Positions 1 through 6,985 of a stretch of DNA of 10,984 bases are shown here, one piece after another. The stretch is from positions 1 to 10,984 of the forward strand of contig CAZYZQ010000080.1 in assembly GCA_964652075.1 (NCBI GenBank). The letters run 5' to 3'. The stretch comes from CAZYZQ01 sp964652075 (GTDB lineage: Bacteria; Bacillota; Clostridia; Oscillospirales; Oscillospiraceae). The notes below the pieces were generated by a model. That model saw only the letters and a program-made list of their open reading frames with translations. It did not search any database and was not told where the DNA came from. A program made the translations under genes and the position numbers. Every line of letters starts with the position of its first letter. Position 1 is the first letter of the stretch.

Positions 1-316
1 CGTAGGCCTTGCCGATGGAGCCGGTCTCGTCGGCCCAGCTGTCCCAGATATGGCTTTTGAGGTCATGGACATTGTTCGACTTCTTCTGCCAGATCCACAG
101 CAGCTCGTCCACGGCGCTTTTGAGGTACGTCCGGCGGATTGTCAGAATCGGAAATTCCTCCCGCAGGTCATACCGGTTCACAATCCCGAATTTCTTGATG
201 GTATGGGCGGGAGTCCCGTCGGCCCAATGCGGGCGCACGTTCTGGTCTGTGTCCCAGACGCCGTGCTCGAGGATCTCCCGGCAGTTTTCTATAAAAATCT
301 GATCTGCTCTGCTCAT
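1..316 (-). CDS. thyA: Thymidylate synthase, N-terminal part (cut by window edge)
   Basis: Thymidylate synthase makes dTMP from dUMP with methylene-tetrahydrofolate as carbon donor and reductant, in the cytosol. Reading the minus strand from the ATG at 314-316 gives 105 residues with no stop. They begin MSRADQIFIENCREILEHG and include RPHWADGTPAHTIKKFG, the stretch FPILTIRRTYLKSAVDELLW, then WIWQKKSNNVHDL and DSWADETGSIGKAY near the edge. These are the typical N-terminal segments of the longer ThyA form found in Firmicutes. The active-site cysteine lies further on, outside the window, so completeness cannot be judged. An AGGAGG ribosome binding site sits 5 bases before the start, and a good promoter lies about 55 bases upstream. 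The gene diverges from the helicase operon. Confidence 0.95.
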   Translation of the reverse strand, partial: MSRADQIFIENCREILEHGVWDTDQNVRPHWADGTPAHTIKKFGIVNRYDLREEFPILTIRRTYLKSAVDELLWIWQKKSNNVHDLKSHIWDSWADETGSIGKAY

Positions 317-321
317 AACGG

Positions 322-327
322 CCTCCT
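322..327 (-). promoter_or_regulatory. Shine-Dalgarno site of thyA
   Basis: A perfect AGGAGG on the minus strand, 5 bases before the ATG at 314-316. It fixes the thyA start. Confidence 0.85.
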
Positions 328-371
328 ATTTCAGTTTTCCTGTCATATTCCGTCATAACTCGTTATAACTT

Positions 372-400
372 ATCATATCACGCCGGAAACAAAAGCGCAA
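372..400 (-). promoter_or_regulatory. Sigma-A type promoter of thyA
   Basis: On the minus strand the -35 is TTGCGC (395-400) and the -10 is TATGAT (372-377), separated by exactly 17 bases, with a TG one base before the -10 (extended -10). Transcription would start near 365, giving a leader of about 50 bases. That leader carries repeated TTATAAC/TTATGAC words whose role is unknown. The -35 lies only 12 bases from the -35 of the divergent helicase promoter. Confidence 0.65.
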
Positions 401-412
401 CGGCGTTTTCAG

Positions 413-441
413 TTGCATATTCACACGAAATCTGGTATGAT
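413..441 (+). promoter_or_regulatory. Sigma-A type promoter of the helicase operon
   Basis: The -35 is TTGCAT (413-418) and the -10 is TATGAT (436-441), with a 17-base spacer and an extended -10 TG at 433-434. Transcription should start near 448, leaving a leader of about 45 bases. A small GCCC/GGGC hairpin lies in that leader at 464-475. No other promoter of similar quality is seen before 6837, so it probably drives all six downstream genes. Confidence 0.75.
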
Positions 442-493
442 AGACACAATATAAGGAATCTCCGCCCAGACGGGCTTTACAGAAGGGAACCAC

Positions 494-1678
494 ATGGAAC
501 AGGCATTGACATTTCAGGATCTCGGCCTCTCCGAGGAGTTAAACCGCGCGCTGGAACAGAAGGGCTACGGCTACCCCACGCGCATTCAGGCGGAGGCGAT
601 CCCGCCGATGATGGAGTGGAAGGACGTGATCGCCAAGGCCCCCACCGGCACGGGCAAGACCTTCGCCTTCGGCATTCCGCTCATCTCCCACATTGATGCG
701 GCGAACGAAGCGGTGCAGGGACTCATTCTGGCCCCGACCCGCGAACTGGCGTTGCAGATCGGCGACGAGCTGCGCGGGCTTTTGAAGTTTTACAAGCAGA
801 TCCGCGTCGCCGTGCTCTACGGCGGACAGAAGATCGAGACGCAGACGGCGCAGCTGCAAAAAAAGCCGCAGATTGTCGTCGCGACGCCCGGCCGCCTGAT
901 GGATCACTACAAACGAAAAAATATCCGCTTCGACAGCATCCACACCGTGATCCTCGACGAGGCCGATCGGATGTTGGACATGGGCTTTTTCGACGATGTG
1001 ACCGGGATTCTTGACAAGATCAAGAACAAAAAGTGTATGGGCCTGTTCTCCGCGACGATCTCGCAGGAGGTCATGACCGTCAGCTGGATGTACCAGCGTG
1101 ACGAGGTGGAGATCACCGTCCCCGCCGACGAGCAGAATAAGCCCGATATCGACCAGTATTCCCTGACGGTGCCGCCGCTGGAGAAGACCGCCGCGACGTT
1201 GCGCCTGATCCGGACGCAGGGCTATGAGCGGACGATCATCTTCTGCAACACCAAGCACATGTGCCAGCGCTTGTCCGACGACCTGCGCCGGGCGGGGCTA
1301 CAGGCCGACTGCATCCACGGCGATATCCGGCAGGCGCAGCGCGAGAAAACCATGCAGACCTTCCGCGACGGCAAGCTCGCGGTTCTGATTGCCACAGATG
1401 TCGCCTCGCGCGGCATCGACGTGGACGACGTGGAGTGCGTCGTGAATTTCGACGTGCCGGAGGAGAACGAGTACTATATCCACCGCATCGGGCGCACGGC
1501 CCGGGCGGGCCGCAAGGGCGTGGCGTGGTCGATCATCGGCAACTTCCCGGAGAAGGCGAAGCTCGATGAGATCGCAAAGTACTGCCATTTCACGATCCGC
1601 CCCATGCGCTTTCTTGAGGACTCCACGCTTGTGGAGGAGCAGGTGAAGAAGCCTGTCATCCGCAAGCGCTACAAGTGA
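494..1678 (+). CDS. DEAD-box ATP-dependent RNA helicase
   Basis: Cytosolic ATP-dependent RNA helicase that unwinds short RNA duplexes; family members act in ribosome assembly, mRNA decay or cold adaptation. All family motifs are present: Q motif with Phe7 and GYGYPTRIQ (24-32), motif I APTGTGKT (49-56), Ia PTRELA (81-86), Ib TPGR (131-134), II DEAD (155-158), III SAT (186-188), IV IIFCNT (248-253), V TDVASRGID (301-309) and VI HRIGRTARAG (330-339). At 394 residues it is the bare two-RecA-domain core with a tail of about 20 residues ending in a basic RKRYK. It lacks the long RNA-binding C-terminus of CshA- or DbpA-type helicases, so the subfamily and RNA target cannot be named. A weak AAGGG site lies about 6 bases before the ATG. 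Its last codon overlaps the GTG start of the next gene. Confidence 0.95.
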   Translation: MEQALTFQDLGLSEELNRALEQKGYGYPTRIQAEAIPPMMEWKDVIAKAPTGTGKTFAFGIPLISHIDAANEAVQGLILAPTRELALQIGDELRGLLKFYKQIRVAVLYGGQKIETQTAQLQKKPQIVVATPGRLMDHYKRKNIRFDSIHTVILDEADRMLDMGFFDDVTGILDKIKNKKCMGLFSATISQEVMTVSWMYQRDEVEITVPADEQNKPDIDQYSLTVPPLEKTAATLRLIRTQGYERTIIFCNTKHMCQRLSDDLRRAGLQADCIHGDIRQAQREKTMQTFRDGKLAVLIATDVASRGIDVDDVECVVNFDVPEENEYYIHRIGRTARAGRKGVAWSIIGNFPEKAKLDEIAKYCHFTIRPMRFLEDSTLVEEQVKKPVIRKRYK

Positions 1679-2589
1679 CACGGCAGGAGGCGGGCGTGCT
1701 GCTGCTTTGCAGCACGCTTGGAAGCCCCCGCGTCCGGCCGCTTTCCTGTGGCCAGCATCGGGAGCTGGCACGGCGGATGCGCGCGCTGCCGGCCCGCCCG
1801 GAGGGCGAGCTGACGGTGGATTTTTTGCAGGGGCTTGGCTATGATGCGGACTTTGCCGCGCGCATTTTGACGCTGGTCGATCGGGAGGCGCAGCTGCGTT
1901 CGTATCTGGACGAGGCGGCGTCGCGCGGGATTCGTCCTGTCCTGTACACGCAGCCCGAATACCCGGAAAAGGTGCTGCGCCTGCTGGGCGACGACGCCCC
2001 GCCGGTGCTGTTCTGCGCGGGGGATCTGCATCTGCTGCAAACGCCCTGTGCCGGACTGGTCGGCTCGCGGGAGCTTGCGCCGCCCGGCGCGCGCTTTGCC
2101 ATGCGAACCGGCGCGCTGTGCGCGAAGCGCGGCGTAACGCTCTGCTCGGGCGGCGCGGCGGGCGCGGACCGGACCGGCGCGTCGGCCTGCCTGCAGGCGG
2201 GTGGCGCGGTGATCGAGTTTTTGGCCGACAATTTGGCCGCGCGGCTGCGCAAAAACGGCCTGCACGGCCGACAGCTGCTGCTCTCGGAGGATGGGTTTGA
2301 CCGCCCGTTTTCCATCCAGCGCGCCTTCAGCCGCAACCGGCTGATTCATCTGATGGGCAGCGTGACCTTTGTCGCGCAGACAGCCTGCGGCTCGGGTGGC
2401 ACCTGGCAGGGCGCCATGCAAAATCTGCGCCACGGCTGGTCGCAGCTCCTGGTCTGTGACGACGGCACTCCCGGCGCGCGTGCGCTGATCGAGCAGGGCG
2501 GTATTCCCGTTTCCAAACGCGGGCCGGACGATATTCCGGTCAGTCCGTCCGTCCGACAGGACGCGGCAAGTGCCGCGCCCGACGAATGA
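1675..2589 (+). CDS. DprA/Smf-like DNA-processing protein, lacking the C-terminal winged helix
   Basis: DprA proteins bind single-stranded DNA and load RecA during natural transformation. The Rossmann-fold signature is visible though diverged: YPEKVLRLLGDDAPPVLFCAGD (96-117) is typical of the DprA entry segment, followed by GLVGSRE (127-133), SGGAAGAD (158-165, usually SG-A-GID), FSRNRLI (218-224, usually RNRIIA) and GSGGTW (239-244). The 304 residues end soon after the Rossmann domain, so the DprA C-terminal winged helix is missing. The start is a GTG in a GTGA overlap with the helicase stop. No Shine-Dalgarno sequence precedes it, so translation probably depends on coupling to the helicase. 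It could be a second, divergent DprA paralogue or a SLOG-fold relative with another nucleic-acid or nucleotide ligand. Family membership is fairly sure; a role in transformation is not. Confidence 0.8.
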   Translation: MTRQEAGVLLLCSTLGSPRVRPLSCGQHRELARRMRALPARPEGELTVDFLQGLGYDADFAARILTLVDREAQLRSYLDEAASRGIRPVLYTQPEYPEKVLRLLGDDAPPVLFCAGDLHLLQTPCAGLVGSRELAPPGARFAMRTGALCAKRGVTLCSGGAAGADRTGASACLQAGGAVIEFLADNLAARLRKNGLHGRQLLLSEDGFDRPFSIQRAFSRNRLIHLMGSVTFVAQTACGSGGTWQGAMQNLRHGWSQLLVCDDGTPGARALIEQGGIPVSKRGPDDIPVSPSVRQDAASAAPDE

Positions 2590-2594
2590 GGAGG
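2588..2594 (+). promoter_or_regulatory. Shine-Dalgarno site of glmS
   Basis: GAGGAGG overlaps the TGA stop of the DprA-like gene (2587-2589) and lies 8 bases before the ATG at 2603. It fixes the glmS start at the codon before the catalytic cysteine, rather than at the in-frame ATG at 2570. Confidence 0.85.
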
Positions 2595-2602
2595 TAATTT
2601 CT

Positions 2603-4444
2603 ATGTGTGGAATCGTAGGCTTTGCAGGGCACGAGCCGGCTGCGCCGGTGCTGCTGGACGGATTGTCCAAGCTGGAGTACCGGGGCTATGACTCCGCCGG
2701 CATCTGCGTCGAGGAGGCGGGCCGCCTGCTGGTTGCCAAGGCCAAGGGCCGTCTGGAGAACTTGTGCCGTCTGGTGGACGGCGGCAAGCATTACACCGGT
2801 ACCACCGGCATCGGCCACACCCGTTGGGCGACGCACGGCGCGCCGAGCGATGTGAACGCCCACCCGCATATTGACGACTCCGGCACGATCGCCGTTGTCC
2901 ACAACGGCATCATTGAGAACTACATGCAGATCAAGGAGAAGCTGCTGGCCAAGGGCATCCAGTTCCAGTCCGAAACCGATACCGAGGTCGTTGCGAACCT
3001 TGTCGGCTACTACTATGAGCAGACCGGCGACTTTCTGGAGGCGGTGCGCGAGGCGGTTGCGCGTGTTGAGGGCAGCTATGCGCTCGGCATCATGTGCCTG
3101 CGCGAGCCGGGGCGTATCATTGCGGTTAAGAAGGAGAGCCCGCTGATCTTCGGCTACGGCGACGGCGCGTGCTACATCGCGTCTGACGTTCCGGCAATCC
3201 TGAAGTACACCCGCGAGGTAATCTACCTCGAAAACGGCGACATGGTCGACTTTACCGCAGACGGCGCGACATTTTACGACGCCGCCGGCGACCCGGTCGA
3301 GCGGACGCCGGAGCACATCGGCTGGGACATTGCCTCCGCCGAAAAGGGCGGCTATGCGCATTTTATGCTCAAGGAGATCTATGAGCAGCCGCGCGCCATC
3401 CGCGAGACGCTCTCGCCCCGGATCAAGAACGGCCGGGTGGAGCTGGAAAATGTGGAATTTACGTCGGAATATCTCAGGAATCTGCGCCGGATCTACATGG
3501 TTGCCTGCGGCTCGGCCTACTATGTCGGCGTTGTCGGCAAATATGTACTGGAACGGATGTGCCAGATGCAGGTGGAGCCGGTGCTGGCGTCGGAGTTCCG
3601 CTATTCCGATCCTGTGCTGGACGAGACGACGCTGGTCGTAATCATCAGCCAGTCCGGCGAGACAGCCGATACGCTGGCCGCCCTGCGCGAGGCCAAGCGC
3701 CGCGGCGCGCGGACGCTCGCGATTGTCAATGTCGTCGGCTCGTCCATCGCGAAGGCGGCGGACGATGTGCTCTACACCTGGGCCGGGCCGGAGATCTCCG
3801 TTGCCACGACAAAGGCCTATTCGACGCAGCTGGCCATGGTGGATCTGCTCGCGCTCTACTTTGCCGACAAGCTCGGCACGATCGCCCCGCGCGCCTATCA
3901 GCAGTTCCTGCGCGAGATCCAGCGGATCCCGGATCAGTTGGAATCGGTTCTCAGTGACAAAAACCGTGAGAATTTGCAGTATTTTGCGTCGCTGTATTTC
4001 GACAATCAGGACGTGTTCTATATCGGCCGCAACGTGGACAGCGCGACCTGTCTCGAGGGCAGCCTGAAGCTCAAGGAGATCGCCTATATCCACTCCGAGG
4101 CCTATGCGGCGGGCGAATTGAAGCACGGCCCGATTTCTCTGATCGAGGACGGGACGCTGGTGGTCGCCGTGGCGACGAATCCGATGCTCTTTGACAAGAC
4201 CATGTCGAATGTCAAGGAGGTCAAGGCGCGCGGCGCGGAGGTCTTTGCGGTGACGATCGACCGTTTTGCGGGCGAGGTCAAAAAGTACACCGACAACGCG
4301 GTGACCATTCCGGTGACGAACCCGCTGCTTCAGCCGAACCTGTCCGTCGTGCCGCTCCAGCTGTTCGCATACTACGTCGCGCTGCTGCGGGGGTGCGATA
4401 TTGACAAACCGCGCAATCTCGCAAAATCTGTTACAGTGGAGTAA
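2603..4444 (+). CDS. glmS: Glutamine--fructose-6-phosphate aminotransferase (isomerizing)
   Basis: GlmS converts fructose-6-phosphate and glutamine to glucosamine-6-phosphate and glutamate. This is the first committed step to UDP-GlcNAc for peptidoglycan. The protein starts MCGIVG, so Met removal exposes the N-terminal Cys nucleophile of a class II glutamine amidotransferase. That domain (about 1-230) also shows GYDSAGI (28-34), HTRWATHG (72-79) and HNGIIEN (100-106). Two SIS sugar-isomerase domains follow, with ACGSA (301-305), SQSGETADT (349-357), ATTKAYSTQ (401-409), SLKLKEIAYIHSEAYAAGEL (487-506) and the conserved tail DKPRNLAKSVTVE (601-613). The length of 613 residues is full for the family. 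In many Firmicutes glmS is controlled by a self-cleaving glmS ribozyme, but here the upstream gap is only 13 bases, leaving no room for one. Confidence 0.98.
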   Translation: MCGIVGFAGHEPAAPVLLDGLSKLEYRGYDSAGICVEEAGRLLVAKAKGRLENLCRLVDGGKHYTGTTGIGHTRWATHGAPSDVNAHPHIDDSGTIAVVHNGIIENYMQIKEKLLAKGIQFQSETDTEVVANLVGYYYEQTGDFLEAVREAVARVEGSYALGIMCLREPGRIIAVKKESPLIFGYGDGACYIASDVPAILKYTREVIYLENGDMVDFTADGATFYDAAGDPVERTPEHIGWDIASAEKGGYAHFMLKEIYEQPRAIRETLSPRIKNGRVELENVEFTSEYLRNLRRIYMVACGSAYYVGVVGKYVLERMCQMQVEPVLASEFRYSDPVLDETTLVVIISQSGETADTLAALREAKRRGARTLAIVNVVGSSIAKAADDVLYTWAGPEISVATTKAYSTQLAMVDLLALYFADKLGTIAPRAYQQFLREIQRIPDQLESVLSDKNRENLQYFASLYFDNQDVFYIGRNVDSATCLEGSLKLKEIAYIHSEAYAAGELKHGPISLIEDGTLVVAVATNPMLFDKTMSNVKEVKARGAEVFAVTIDRFAGEVKKYTDNAVTIPVTNPLLQPNLSVVPLQLFAYYVALLRGCDIDKPRNLAKSVTVE

Positions 4445-4449
4445 GAGAA

Positions 4450-5448
4450 ATGTATCAAGTTTTTATCGGCACGAATTCCGTGCGCGGCAGCCGGGGTATC
4501 TATACCCTGTCGTTGACCGGCGCCGGAGACGCGGCCGTTACGCACACAACGCCGGCCTATAACACCGGCTATGTCTCGCTCGGCGGCGGGCGGCTCTTTG
4601 CCGTCAGCGAGGGCATGACCTTTCAGGGGCAGGCCAGCGGCGGTGTGATGGCCTATGACATTGCCCCGGACGGCGCGCTGACGCTGACCGGTACGGCGGT
4701 CGCTGGCGGCCAGCGCCCATGCTGCCTGAGCGCACATCCGGATGGCTCCGAGGTCTATGTGTCCAACTTCTACGGCGGCCTGATGCAGGCGTTCCCCGTG
4801 GCGCCGGACGGCGCACTGCTGCCGCCGCGCCTCAGAATTGACGAGGAACCGACAAAGATTCCCATGAAAGCGCTGCACTGCGTCGGCCTGCTGCCGGACG
4901 GGAAGACGCTCGGCGTCGTCTCGCTCGGCCGCATGTCGCTGCTGCTCTACGACGCCGCGACCGGCGAACGTCTGGCAGAATACGCGCCGGAAGGGCACCC
5001 GCGCCACTTCGCAAGCTCGCCGGACGGCCGGTTCCTGTACCTGCTGATGCAGATGCCGGCGGAGCTGCATGTGCTTGCACGCACACCGGACGGTCCTGTG
5101 CTTCGGCAGATTGTCACGCTTGCAGAGCGGATTTTGACGTTCGGCGCGTCCGCTGTCCGCGTCACGCCGGACGGGCAATTCGTATTGGCCGCCATGCGCG
5201 ATGACGACACGCTGCATGTGCTGCGCGTCACGCCGGAGGGGCTTGCGCCGCATTCGATCTGCAAGCTGCCCGGCAGAGTCCCGCGTGATTTTGCCATTTC
5301 GCCGGACGGCCGGTTCGTCGTCACGGCGCTGCAATACTCCGATCAGGTCAGTGTCCACCGCTTTGAGGACGGGCAGCTGACACTTCTCACCGTGTTGGAC
5401 GGCATCCCGTCGCCGGCGTCGGTGGCCATCCGGGAGGTGGAGGTATGA
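4450..5448 (+). CDS. Lactonase family beta-propeller protein (6-phosphogluconolactonase Pgl/YkgB-like)
   Basis: The best match is the seven-bladed lactonase family, whose known members hydrolyse 6-phosphogluconolactone in the pentose phosphate pathway. Repeated blade motifs are visible: HPDGSEVYVSNFYGG (96-110), PRHFASSPDGRFLYLL (184-199), VTPDGQFVLAAM (238-249) and PRDFAISPDGRFVVTALQ (278-295). The 332 residues are close to the usual length. The start ATG is 5 bases after glmS, with GGAG (4438-4441) as ribosome binding site. After the conserved PRH, family members usually carry a Glu at the end of the next strand; here that position appears to be Gln201 (LLMQM). Activity on the classical substrate is therefore uncertain. 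There is no signal peptide, so it should be cytosolic. It overlaps the next gene by ATGA. Confidence 0.85.
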   Translation: MYQVFIGTNSVRGSRGIYTLSLTGAGDAAVTHTTPAYNTGYVSLGGGRLFAVSEGMTFQGQASGGVMAYDIAPDGALTLTGTAVAGGQRPCCLSAHPDGSEVYVSNFYGGLMQAFPVAPDGALLPPRLRIDEEPTKIPMKALHCVGLLPDGKTLGVVSLGRMSLLLYDAATGERLAEYAPEGHPRHFASSPDGRFLYLLMQMPAELHVLARTPDGPVLRQIVTLAERILTFGASAVRVTPDGQFVLAAMRDDDTLHVLRVTPEGLAPHSICKLPGRVPRDFAISPDGRFVVTALQYSDQVSVHRFEDGQLTLLTVLDGIPSPASVAIREVEV

Positions 5449-6149
5449 CACTGGAAGAACGGCTTGCCGCATTGGAGCGCGAGGTGGAGACGCTGCGCGC
5501 GGAACGGACGGTACAGGAGCTGATGAGCCGCTATGCGTGGATGCTCGCACAGGGCAGAATCAACGAGATCCCCGCTGCTCTGTTTGCGCGTAAACGGGAG
5601 GACGCCAGTGTGGAATACGGCGCGTCCGGCCGCTACATTGGCTTTAAGAAGCTTTCGACGTTCTATGAAAAGGACGTTCGCCCCGGCACGCTCCAGCTCT
5701 ATACGCTCGGTGCGCCGCAGCTTTCCATGCAGCCGGAGGAGATTTCCGGCGAGTGGACAGCGCTGGGCGTCCAGTTGGACGCGGGCGACCTCGGGGAGGC
5801 CAGCCCGACGGTGCCGGAGGAGCGCGCGCTGCTCTCCTCCAAAACGCCGGAGGGTGCGGCCTACAACTGCGAGTGGGTCTGGCAGCGGCTGCGTGCCCGC
5901 TTCTGCAAGGAGGACGGCGTGTGGAAAATCTGGCAGCTGCAAATTCTGGAGCTGCTGCGCGCGCCGTATGACCGTGATTTCGTCCGCTTTGCCACAGAGC
6001 GCTGGGCAACGGACGGCATTCGGCTGGACACGCTTTTTACCTCCAACATCCCGTTTGCACCCGGCGAGCTGCCGGAAAATCTTGCCAACGGTCCGACCAG
6101 CCTTCACTGGCAGTACACCCCCAACGCCGATGCGGCGAATCTTCCCTGA
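5445..6149 (+). CDS. SnoaL/NTF2-like fold protein with N-terminal coiled coil
   Basis: This is probably a nuclear-transport-factor-2-like (SnoaL-type) protein of 234 residues. An N-terminal heptad-like helix (about 3-26, rich in Leu, Glu and Arg) leads into ELMSRYAWMLAQGRINEI (25-42). That helix-turn arrangement is typical of NTF2-like cone folds, and the strands around 84-112 and 140-170 end in WVWQRLRARFCKEDGVWKIW. Some relatives are small-molecule isomerases, hydroxylases or hydratases, but no catalytic set can be assigned here and the substrate is unknown. The ATG overlaps the lactonase stop (ATGA) and is preceded by GGAGGTGGAGGT. Close coupling suggests that it and the lactonase work on related small molecules; this is inference. 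Confidence 0.65.
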   Translation: MTLEERLAALEREVETLRAERTVQELMSRYAWMLAQGRINEIPAALFARKREDASVEYGASGRYIGFKKLSTFYEKDVRPGTLQLYTLGAPQLSMQPEEISGEWTALGVQLDAGDLGEASPTVPEERALLSSKTPEGAAYNCEWVWQRLRARFCKEDGVWKIWQLQILELLRAPYDRDFVRFATERWATDGIRLDTLFTSNIPFAPGELPENLANGPTSLHWQYTPNADAANLP

Positions 6150-6161
6150 GCGAGGCGGACT

Positions 6162-6827
6162 ATGTTCACAGGTTTTACACCGGAAACCATCGATTTTCTC
6201 TGGAATATCCGATTCAACAACAATAAGACATGGTTTGAGGCGCATAAAAAGGAGTATCTCGACACACTCTACCGGCCGATGCGTGCGTTGGGCGAGGAGC
6301 TGTTCGACCCGTTCCGCGCGGTTCCGTCGATGCGCTGTGCGGTTTCCCGGATCTACCGCGATAACCGTATTCCGCAGCCAGTGCCGTACAAGGATCACCT
6401 GATGATCTCGATCCGCAAGCCGATCGACTCGGCGTTTATGGGCGAAGCGCCTGTGCTCTTTTTCGAGCTGCGCCCGGAGAGCTTCGGCTACGGCCTTGTC
6501 TTCTGGGGGCCGAAGGCGGCGGTGATGGAGGAGTACCGGAAACGGATCGCATTGCAGCCCGCGCGTTTCTGCGAGCTGGTGGAAAATGCGGAGCGCGCGA
6601 CGGGCTTCCGGCTGGAGGGCGAGCGCTATAAACGGCAAAAAAGCTGTGATGATCCCGCGCTTGCGCGCTTTTTCAATTTGAAAAACTTCTATTTCTATCA
6701 GAGCTTTTCCATTGACGAGTCGCTCTATTCGCCGGAGCTGGCCGGCACGGTGCGCGGGACGCTCCTGCCGCTTCTGCCGCTGTTTGAATTTTTACAGGAT
6801 GTGACAGAAAGCGTCTACAACACCTGA
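6162..6827 (+). CDS. DUF2461 family protein
   Basis: A 221-residue cytosolic protein with the DUF2461 (TIGR02453) pattern. An opening GFTPETIDFLWNIRFNNNKT (4-23) is followed by WFEAHKKEY (24-32). The family signature VSRIYRDNRIP (61-71) then leads to PYKDHLMISI (75-84), and a middle FFELRPESFGYGLVFW (100-115). The biochemical role of this family is not established. A GAGGCGG site (6152-6158) precedes the ATG, which is 12 bases after the previous stop. It is the last gene of the cluster and is followed at once by a strong terminator. The family call is secure; function is unknown. Confidence 0.88.
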   Translation: MFTGFTPETIDFLWNIRFNNNKTWFEAHKKEYLDTLYRPMRALGEELFDPFRAVPSMRCAVSRIYRDNRIPQPVPYKDHLMISIRKPIDSAFMGEAPVLFFELRPESFGYGLVFWGPKAAVMEEYRKRIALQPARFCELVENAERATGFRLEGERYKRQKSCDDPALARFFNLKNFYFYQSFSIDESLYSPELAGTVRGTLLPLLPLFEFLQDVTESVYNT

Positions 6828-6836
6828 TTTCAGAAC

Positions 6837-6887
6837 AAAACCGGACGATTTTGCGCGGATTGTCCGCCGCGCAGCCGTCCGGTTTTT
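6837..6887 (+). terminator. Strong intrinsic terminator closing the helicase-glmS operon
   Basis: AAAACCGGACG (6837-6847) pairs perfectly with CGTCCGGTTTT (6876-6886), and an inner GCGCGGA/TCCGCCGCGC arm extends the stem. A run of five T follows at 6883-6887. The A run on the left arm means it could also stop transcription coming from the right. Confidence 0.9.
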
Positions 6888-6920
6888 ATAATTTGACTGC
6901 CTGCCCTGTTTTTGGCCCCG

Positions 6921-6948
6921 TTAATTTTGCGCAAAGTAAGGCATAGTA
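6921..6948 (+). promoter_or_regulatory. Possible sporulation sigma (sigma-G-like) promoter of spoIVB
   Basis: CATAGTA at 6942-6948 differs by one base from the sigma-G -10 consensus CATACTA and lies 37 bases before the spoIVB start. The -35 region (around TTAAT at 6921-6925) matches poorly. The call rests mainly on the -10 and on the gene being a forespore gene in Bacillus subtilis. No sigma-A promoter is visible in this gap. Confidence 0.35.
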
Positions 6949-6985
6949 AGCTCGTGCGAAAAAACGGTGAGAGTGAGGGCGGGAA

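Noticed and set aside
2400..2602. A glmS ribozyme/riboswitch upstream of glmS
   Set aside because: The region is coding sequence of the DprA-like gene up to 2589, and only 13 bases separate it from glmS. No ribozyme core could be recognised by eye.
2570..2605. Upstream ATG at 2570 as glmS start
   Set aside because: GlmS needs the catalytic Cys right after the start Met. The ATG at 2603 gives MCGIVG and has a GAGGAGG at the right distance.
2540..4126. Long minus-strand open frame of 528 codons opposite glmS
   Set aside because: It is a shadow of glmS produced by GC-rich third positions. Its translation is Arg/Ala/Leu-rich with no family motif, it has no ribosome binding site, and the plus strand encodes an unmistakable full GlmS.
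4372..6638. Long minus-strand frames opposite the lactonase, SnoaL-like and DUF2461 genes
   Set aside because: They run across several real plus-strand genes with clear family motifs and overlaps, and they show no conserved motifs or start signals of their own.
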